From: JBAZDV01 sp041669745
GTDB lineage: Archaea > Thermoplasmatota > Thermoplasmata > Methanomassiliicoccales > Methanomethylophilaceae
DNA length: 13,643 bases
Assembly (NCBI GenBank): GCA_041669745.1
Contig: JBAYAO010000034.1
Span: 1-13,643, forward strand
Direction of reading: 5' to 3'
Position 1 is the first letter of the stretch. Each line of letters starts with the position of its first letter. Below, piece by piece: positions 6,729-12,601 of the stretch. The notes under the pieces were generated by a model. The model worked only from the letters and a program-made list of their open reading frames with translations, searched no databases and was not told the origin of the DNA. A program made the position numbers and the translations under genes.

Positions 6729-7333
6729 CAGAGGACAGGACGATAACATGGGCATTCCGCATAGCCGACGATATGAGCGAGGGAGCCGATGAGGCTGCCG
6801 ATGCCGCGGATAAGGCCAGTGCATCGACGGACACGGCAAAAGGAAAACAGAAGGAACTGCAGAACGAGGCAGAGAATACAAATAATATTTTGACCAAACA
6901 GCAAGCCAAACTGGCATTGCAGGTTACAGTGGTCACAGGATTGCAGGGAGGGGTTTCCGGGCTTACTGGCGGAATCCAGGCGCTGGGAATCACAAGCGAC
7001 GAGACAAATCTGGCATTGCAGAGGATCAATGCATCGTTCCAGATAATGGGCGGAACAGCCAATCTGATCAAGTCATTGCAGCTGGCCATGACATTGCTCA
7101 ATGTAGCCACATTAAAGAATGTTCTTCTGAATACATACAACGCAGTCGTGTCCAACCCTGCTGCGATAGCATTGGTGGGAGCAGGTGCAGGAGCGGCAAT
7201 AACGGCCGCTGTAATATTGGGCGCTCAATCATCATCGTCCTCTACGACCAATATAACGGTTAACGGTACAGCAGACCAGGGGACGGTTGCAACAGCACAG
7301 GATCTATACACGATAGTACAGGGGACGATATGA
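6725..7333 (+). CDS. Short tail tape-measure protein (copy B)
   Basis: The protein has 202 residues. The N-terminal 60 residues are an acidic, Ala-rich amphipathic helix (ADDMSEGADEAADAADKAS, then KGKQKELQNEAE). Residues 70-140 are an uncharged helix-forming stretch with GITSDETNLALQ and FQIMGGTANLIKSLQ. NTYNAVVSNPAAIALVGAGA (136-155) followed by AAITAAVILG (157-166) is the 'aNP-hydrophobic helix' core of phage tape-measure proteins. The C-terminus SSTTNITVNGTADQGTVATA resembles their usual 'tiNI.ga.dpeava.av' ending. Tape measures set tail length at roughly 1.5 Å per residue and take part in DNA delivery through the membrane. At 202 residues this is far below the usual several hundred to over a thousand, and no longer candidate is present. 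Confidence 0.62.
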   Translation: MTEDRTITWAFRIADDMSEGADEAADAADKASASTDTAKGKQKELQNEAENTNNILTKQQAKLALQVTVVTGLQGGVSGLTGGIQALGITSDETNLALQRINASFQIMGGTANLIKSLQLAMTLLNVATLKNVLLNTYNAVVSNPAAIALVGAGAGAAITAAVILGAQSSSSSTTNITVNGTADQGTVATAQDLYTIVQGTI

Positions 7334-7678
7334 ATGTCAAGTATAACTGTCACACATGCGACACTCGATTTAAGCAATATGATATGGCGTTACATGACCG
7401 TTCCGGTCAAAGGAGCTATATACATATATCATCAGATAAAGGGGGCGGATGCAGGAGGAGAGATATATAAACAAGGCAAAGATAATGCAACATTCTCTAT
7501 ATATGGGCGGTGTGCATTGAATTCGGCCAACAGTGCGGTATTGCAGGAATTGAACGGAGAGCAGGTAACGGTGGTATCGTCGGTGCATGGCACGTTCGCA
7601 TGCTACATAACCAATGAATCGCATGAACAGTTCAATCCTGCATGGATGTCGTTCACATTGACGGTTATGGTGGTATAA
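7334..7678 (+). CDS. Small tail-tip protein, possibly distal-tail / hub-ring-like
   Basis: The protein has 114 residues. Its start directly abuts the preceding TGA, with GGGG at 7321-7324 as a weak ribosome site. It is mostly beta: TVPVKGAIYIYHQIKGADAG, then DNATFSIYGRC, a short helix (SANSAVLQELNG), strands (QVTVVSSVHGTFACYITNES) and a final strand WMSFTLTVMVV. This 'strand-G...l..L.G..v.v.s..G....y........ f...F.v.v' layout resembles small baseplate and distal-tail proteins encoded between tape measure and hub that form the adaptor ring at the tube end. Its short length would make it a minimal version. No family is recognised with certainty. Confidence 0.45.
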   Translation: MSSITVTHATLDLSNMIWRYMTVPVKGAIYIYHQIKGADAGGEIYKQGKDNATFSIYGRCALNSANSAVLQELNGEQVTVVSSVHGTFACYITNESHEQFNPAWMSFTLTVMVV

Positions 7679-9882
7679 TGGGCATGCATACCGCTACCAT
7701 AGCATCGATAACATACACGCATGCATCGGTATCGTACACTCTAAGTCCAACATCGAATCCGCCTATAAAGAATACGACATTGCATCGTTCGGAATCCAAG
7801 GGTGCAGACATATCATTCAGGATAGTCGATGCAGATACGGGATGGGATGCAGGGTCAAAATGTCCGATGCCAGGCGACAGGATATCATTGACAGTCTATT
7901 CATCCACGATATTCTATGGGTTCGTAACAAAGGTCACTCCGTCTGACGAGGGTTATTTCACGGTCAATGCAGTCGATATTATAACATTGATGTCCAAAAT
8001 GGGAAGGTCGGTATACCGCAATATCTATAACAGTATAAGGTCGGAGATCGATAGTACGGGAGGATATGATTCGGCGACATCGGCATTTACCGTATATCTG
8101 CCGTCTTCGGAATATCGTGTAACCGACATCGGAGACGTATCATTCAACGCAAACCACAAAGAAGTGATAGTCGGAACAGAATGGATAGAAAGAGCCAAGA
8201 ATACATCAGGTACCTACATAGAATTCGGATATCGTTCACATGGATTGACCTATTTTCGTGCATTCAAGGATACGATATTTGCTAATCAAGTAGAAATCAT
8301 ACATGCCGGCAGTGCAAGTGTTATTGTAGACGGCATTACATATAAGACTGAAACCTGGAATGATTTGTCAAATATCGGCGCATATGAATTCACGATAGAT
8401 ATGGGCTCCAATCCTATCTACGTCAAAGACAAATTGATAAAGATAAGGATATACAGCGATTCGTATCAGCCGTATCCGAATAATGTACGTTATATCATAG
8501 ATGGAACCAGTCAGGATTATGCACAGAACACAGATGACGGAACATATATACAAGGCGCGCGCGCATCATCCGAGTGGTATGGATATGTAGAAAAAGAGGT
8601 CACATCCGGTTATCAGACCGGTGCGATATACTATCTTACGGGCATACAGGATGTGACCATCGAACAAAACTCGTTGGATACGGATTTCGATGGATCCCTT
8701 CCTTCATATTCATTCAACAGAAGGATAGTCCTGTTCTCTACGTTCGGCACTACGGGGGCAGCATCTGCGATGCAGCAGGTCTTGGATTCTGTCGGTATCA
8801 ATTATTCATTTCATACCATACCTGCAATGCAGGATATAGCGGAATTTAGAATGGCGGGTGGAAATGTTCTTGATTATATATGGACATTGATGGACATGAA
8901 AGAATCAACCGAGTCGCAGGGTATGTCCATGTATTCCTCCGGATATCTGGATCTGGCATTCGGCACTCGTCTGAATAAATCCGATACTGCGGAATATGCG
9001 ATAGTGTCGGGAAAGGACATAGGCGCATCCGGATTAAGCGAATTGAAGATAGTGGATTCTGAACCTGATATCTCCATGATCAACAGATATCCCACATACA
9101 TAGCAAAAGGAACCGAGAGCGATGCTACATCGGAAGGAACGACATCCAATCCTCTGATGGTAACGGTATATGATGCAGAATCCCTATCACAGATAACCAT
9201 ACCGCTGGAGGGGGTTTCATCAGATTCTTCCAATTCTACAGCCAATGCATGTGCATCGGATGCATTGTCGGATGTATTATCGGGGAGAGCATCGGAATGG
9301 TCGGGATCGTTCACGGTATCAGGGATACATATAGACATGATATCCCGTACATACAACAACATAGGTTCCGGTGTTCCGGTACGTCTGTATTTCTCAAGAT
9401 TGGGGCTTAGCAATTACCAAGCGAAAGTGCGCGAAATGACGTTGGATTTCGACAGACAGACTACAAGACTGGTTCTCAATAATTACTCGCAGAGATATGT
9501 GAATCAGGTAAGCGACAGTTCGTCCATGTCCGTATCGGCGGCGATATATGCGAGCAATACGGCTACAGAGACATCATTCACCACTCAATTCGCACTTATA
9601 CGCAACTCATTCTCCCATTTGGCATCAGGCAATACAATGACATTAATATTGGAGAACGGTCAATCGGCACAAGTGAACGCCAAAGTATTCGTATTCCCGG
9701 AATTGGGTACAAAGACCATAACGGCAACATGGGACAAAGATTCAATATACGATAACAGCAATCCTCATGCAGCGTCTCAAGTCAAGGTCAATTCAGGAGC
9801 GTATATATCCATTCCTTCTGCGATAAGGCCGGACAAGAAAAAAGGTCAGACACTGATAATAAACGTGGTATCATCAATATGA
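7678..9882 (+). CDS. Tail hub / baseplate-type minor tail protein
   Basis: The protein has 734 residues from ATG 7678, which overlaps the previous stop as TAATG after GGTGGT at 7669-7674; an in-frame ATG at 7642 lies inside the preceding gene. Residues 44-108 hold a hub-like domain: ISFRIVDADTGW, then MPGDRISLTVYSSTIFYGFV and YFTVNAVDIITLMSKM, matching the 'pGd.v.l......fyGfv......y..n..d...ll' pattern of central tail hubs (T4 gp27-like fold). About residues 130-350 are beta-rich and may be an inserted carbohydrate-binding-like domain. The section from FGTTGAASAMQQVLDSVGIN to about residue 610 resumes hub character, including GSGVPVRLYFSRLGLSNYQA and REMTLDFDRQTTRLVLNNYS. A beta C-terminal domain closes the protein. 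It would plug the tail end and anchor fibres. Confidence 0.65.
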   Translation: MGMHTATIASITYTHASVSYTLSPTSNPPIKNTTLHRSESKGADISFRIVDADTGWDAGSKCPMPGDRISLTVYSSTIFYGFVTKVTPSDEGYFTVNAVDIITLMSKMGRSVYRNIYNSIRSEIDSTGGYDSATSAFTVYLPSSEYRVTDIGDVSFNANHKEVIVGTEWIERAKNTSGTYIEFGYRSHGLTYFRAFKDTIFANQVEIIHAGSASVIVDGITYKTETWNDLSNIGAYEFTIDMGSNPIYVKDKLIKIRIYSDSYQPYPNNVRYIIDGTSQDYAQNTDDGTYIQGARASSEWYGYVEKEVTSGYQTGAIYYLTGIQDVTIEQNSLDTDFDGSLPSYSFNRRIVLFSTFGTTGAASAMQQVLDSVGINYSFHTIPAMQDIAEFRMAGGNVLDYIWTLMDMKESTESQGMSMYSSGYLDLAFGTRLNKSDTAEYAIVSGKDIGASGLSELKIVDSEPDISMINRYPTYIAKGTESDATSEGTTSNPLMVTVYDAESLSQITIPLEGVSSDSSNSTANACASDALSDVLSGRASEWSGSFTVSGIHIDMISRTYNNIGSGVPVRLYFSRLGLSNYQAKVREMTLDFDRQTTRLVLNNYSQRYVNQVSDSSSMSVSAAIYASNTATETSFTTQFALIRNSFSHLASGNTMTLILENGQSAQVNAKVFVFPELGTKTITATWDKDSIYDNSNPHAASQVKVNSGAYISIPSAIRPDKKKGQTLIINVVSSI

Positions 9883-10379
9883 ACAGAGACAGAAGATATC
9901 TGATAGTTGCGATCGTATGCATTGCGGCGATCATCGTCGGAGCATTTATAATAATAGAGTGCAGCAGCCAAGAAAAAGGAGACGAGTATACCTATTCGGC
10001 AGATGTGCATTATTCAGATGGACTGCAGAATGTGAACGGCAGAACTGTCGATGCACAGAGCTATTACATAGACTGCACTCTTGTATATACCGATAATGCA
10101 TGCGTATGGGCGACGTATACTGTATCGATATATGCACCTGACGGAACTTATGTCTATGTACCGTGTTTCTATCTTATGGGATATGATCCGAATGTTCAGG
10201 GGCCTGTAAGAATAGGAATGGATTCATCCAATTTTTACGGAGTATTGGATATCAACTCAACAGATACGGCAATCGTCGAAGATGGGAAAGCAGAGTTCAG
10301 CGTAGTCCTTCCGTATAACGAAGATGTGGGCTGGTATGTTGTATACAATGACGGAACAGACAGATGGGTCAAAGTATGA
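9879..10379 (+). CDS. Membrane-anchored protein of unknown function in the tail operon
   Basis: The protein has 166 residues, and its ATGA overlaps the hub stop. The N-terminus is positively charged (MNRDRR), followed by one strongly hydrophobic segment at residues 7-26 (YLIVAIVCIAAIIVGAFIII). This is consistent with a signal anchor that places the remaining ~138 residues outside the cell. The exterior part is beta-rich and aromatic (TYSADVHYSDGL, YTVSIYAPDGTYVYVPCFYL, SVVLPYNEDVGWYVVYNDG) with three cysteines (Cys at about 70, 79 and 101), some of which could form disulfides. The ribosome site is weak (GTGGT), so the level may be low. A surface protein is not a standard virion tail component; exclusion of competing viruses, host-surface modification or membrane docking are possible roles. 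It is not recognised as any named family. Confidence 0.6.
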   Translation: MNRDRRYLIVAIVCIAAIIVGAFIIIECSSQEKGDEYTYSADVHYSDGLQNVNGRTVDAQSYYIDCTLVYTDNACVWATYTVSIYAPDGTYVYVPCFYLMGYDPNVQGPVRIGMDSSNFYGVLDINSTDTAIVEDGKAEFSVVLPYNEDVGWYVVYNDGTDRWVKV

Positions 10380-10388
10380 TTCTTTTTC

Positions 10389-10396
10389 TTTAAATA
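10389..10396 (+). promoter_or_regulatory. Archaeal TATA box for the fibre operon (leaderless promoter)
   Basis: TTTAAATA is preceded by TCTTTTTC, with its last base 21 nt from ATG 10418. It shares a 17-base identical string with the promoter at 3367. The T-run also follows the TGA at 10377-10379 directly and could end upstream transcripts. The exact 21-nt spacing picks 10418 rather than the out-of-frame ATG at 10411 as the start. Confidence 0.8.
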
Positions 10397-10417
10397 CTTT
10401 TAATAACATCATGTGTC

Positions 10418-12601
10418 ATGGTCTCGATCTCTCTTGTATACGATTCTGCAACACGTACGCTTACATTGACTTCTTCGGAAAGCGATGGGAATGCAGGCAC
10501 GACAATAGATACTAACTCTGTGAATATCACTGTAACGGGCATTCCGTCCGGGTGGACTGCACAGCTTGATTACGGCGTGCGCGTAAGGAACAACAAAGGC
10601 GTAGTGGTATCGCCGTATCAGATATTGTCGATAGACGATGCAGACCCGACAACGGGAACAGTGACAGTAGATAATTCGATTTTATATGCAACGCTGAAAG
10701 ACAACAAACTTCCAGTGCAGCTTGTGGTAACCGATCTGTCGAGCAATATGGTGACCGCATCAAGGAATATAGTTGTGCTGGATGTTGCAGATGCGATAGA
10801 TTCTACAGGCAGTATACTAAGCATATACAGAGCGACCATACAGGAAGCGTACATATCTTCGTCGATAAGCGGAACCAAGATAACATTCCATCAATTGGAT
10901 GGGAATATCGATGAATTGGATCTGGGAACGAATGTTCAGAAGACATTATCAGCAGGGAGCAGAATCGAGATAATTCCAGGAGAGACCACGGACGAGATCC
11001 GTACAAAAGACCCTCTGACGGCTTTCCAATCAACACCTGACAATTCAAACTATGTAGGCGAGAAACTGATAAAAGACTCATTGGACGATAAACAGGATAA
11101 AAGACTGGTCGCATCATTCCAGCCTATACCGGATGATGAGCATTATCCGTCCGAGAAATTGTTGAAGGATAACCTGGATCTGCTGGGAACCGCATCCACC
11201 AGAGATGTGGGGACATCGGCAGGCAATGTTCCGGTCTTGAATGTGAACGGTCAATTGCCGGACGGGGTCATACCGCCGATAGCCATCAATGAATATGCCG
11301 GTGCTGTACCGTTGAGATCGGATCTTGTTACATTGTCGACAACCCCTTCCGGACGCGAGACCGGTCGCGGAGATTGGGCGATAGTCTATGGAGAGACGGG
11401 AGAAAGCGCAGGACAGAACGGGTCTTATATACTGAATGGAGACGATTATTCGGTGCTGTCAAGCTGGATACAGATGTATGCAGTAGGCGGAGAAGGAGGA
11501 ACGGTATATTCCGTTAACGGACGTACGGGCATCGTGACATTGTCCTCTTCCGATGTAGGGCTTGGGAATTGCGACAACACCTCTGATGCCGATAAACCCA
11601 TATCGATAGCACAGGCGGCGGCCAATGCAACATTCCAATTACTTTCGCGTATGCGTACATCATTCCAGATAATACCGGACGATATTCATTATATCAGCGA
11701 GAAATTGGCGTATGACCAATTGGCACTTAAACAGCCGATGCTGACCGCCGGCGACAGAATAATGATTGATGAAGATAATGTGATATCTGCGCAGATATAT
11801 ATACCGGAATCAGGGGGAACAACATCATGGTATCTTTCTTCCGACGGAGTTGTTACATCAGATCCCCCGGTCACAGATGTGAATATGGAATACGTACTTA
11901 TAGGGACGGCAGTGACAACCGATGATGCTGTGTATATTCCTGCTGACGGGCTCGTGATCAGTCCCACATCCACATATATAATCTATATGTATCTGACATC
12001 GCTCGTGCTCAATACACAGTATACCATTTCGTACAGGGCGTATCATTCTGGACAGAACATCCTTTTGGGAACCTATACTTTTTCGGCTACAAGTGTGAAT
12101 TCTTATATATCGTTCCCCGGAATAAACCAATTGACCGTTCCATATACAGTATCTGCCGGAGAAAATATAATGATCGAAACGCAGATATCCAAAGGTACGG
12201 CAAACACAGCGAGTATATTCATGTCGTCCACTCCTACACTTCCGACGATGATAATCAGGAACGGAGGGAACATATCCGCGGAAAGCGTGATATACGACAA
12301 GGATGGAACATTGATCTCTCAATCAGAGGTCAATCAGGAACTGTATACGGGAAAACAGGATAATCTGGCACCTGCAACGGTAATCACATTGCTATCTACA
12401 GGATGGTCAGGCAACACTCAAACTGTATCTGTGACAGGGTTGAGTGCGAGTACCGTCAATTTCTATTCTCCTACGATAGTATCATTCTTAGATTATAACG
12501 AGTTCGGCATACGTGTATCGGCAGAAGGAACGGGCAGCGTTACATTCACGTGCAATACCGTTCCAGATGTGGACATCGGCGTAAATGTGGTGATAGCATG
12601 A
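10418..12601 (+). CDS. Tail fibre / receptor-binding protein
   Basis: The protein has 727 residues. An all-beta N-terminal domain (about 1-120), reminiscent of baseplate-attachment domains, precedes a shaft-like section. Residues 202-229, 232-259 and 414-440 carry three copies of a ~28-residue unit with consensus 'sFQ..PDd.hY.sEKL..D.L..KQ', a repeat common in phage fibres. Residues 270-360 contain NVNGQLPDGVIPPIAINEYA and a 'rGDwAiVygE' plus 'YiLngddyS...W' section typical of collar or fibre linkers. Residues 363-396 carry the classic fibre repeat VYSVNGRTGIVTLSSSDVGL followed by GNCDNTSDADKPIS. The C-terminal part (about 460-727) is beta-rich, Ser/Thr-rich and not recognised, and is the likely receptor-binding end. 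It has its own leaderless promoter and is coupled to the next gene by ATGA. Confidence 0.85.
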   Translation: MVSISLVYDSATRTLTLTSSESDGNAGTTIDTNSVNITVTGIPSGWTAQLDYGVRVRNNKGVVVSPYQILSIDDADPTTGTVTVDNSILYATLKDNKLPVQLVVTDLSSNMVTASRNIVVLDVADAIDSTGSILSIYRATIQEAYISSSISGTKITFHQLDGNIDELDLGTNVQKTLSAGSRIEIIPGETTDEIRTKDPLTAFQSTPDNSNYVGEKLIKDSLDDKQDKRLVASFQPIPDDEHYPSEKLLKDNLDLLGTASTRDVGTSAGNVPVLNVNGQLPDGVIPPIAINEYAGAVPLRSDLVTLSTTPSGRETGRGDWAIVYGETGESAGQNGSYILNGDDYSVLSSWIQMYAVGGEGGTVYSVNGRTGIVTLSSSDVGLGNCDNTSDADKPISIAQAAANATFQLLSRMRTSFQIIPDDIHYISEKLAYDQLALKQPMLTAGDRIMIDEDNVISAQIYIPESGGTTSWYLSSDGVVTSDPPVTDVNMEYVLIGTAVTTDDAVYIPADGLVISPTSTYIIYMYLTSLVLNTQYTISYRAYHSGQNILLGTYTFSATSVNSYISFPGINQLTVPYTVSAGENIMIETQISKGTANTASIFMSSTPTLPTMIIRNGGNISAESVIYDKDGTLISQSEVNQELYTGKQDNLAPATVITLLSTGWSGNTQTVSVTGLSASTVNFYSPTIVSFLDYNEFGIRVSAEGTGSVTFTCNTVPDVDIGVNVVIA
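11021..11740 (+). repeat. Three ~28-residue fibre repeats within the tail fibre gene
   Basis: Coding repeats begin at 11021, 11111 and 11657. Copies 1 and 2 are 90 bases apart; copy 3 follows after the intervening fibre domains. Conserved residues are FQ, PD, Y, EKL, D-x-L and KQ or an equivalent. They are diverged at the DNA level, so this is a structural protein repeat and not a recent duplication. Confidence 0.7.
12589..12594 (+). promoter_or_regulatory. GGTGAT ribosome binding site fixing the start of the Ig-like gene
   Basis: GGTGAT lies three bases before ATG 12598, inside the last codons of the fibre gene. It matches the sites before 3015 and 4793 in both sequence and spacing. Confidence 0.6.

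Noticed and set aside
7642..7677. Upstream ATG at 7642 for the tail hub
   Set aside because: It lies inside the preceding gene without an RBS; ATG 7678 follows GGTGGT and overlaps the stop as TAATG.
9957..9965. Possible lipoprotein cysteine (Cys 28) after the hydrophobic segment of the membrane protein
   Set aside because: The residue before the Cys is Glu (IIIECSS), which does not fit a lipobox needing a small residue at that position; a signal anchor is more likely.
10324..10515. Short + strand frame 10324-10515 spanning the third promoter
   Set aside because: It overlaps the end of the membrane protein gene, the TATA box and the start of the fibre gene, and has no motif or RBS.
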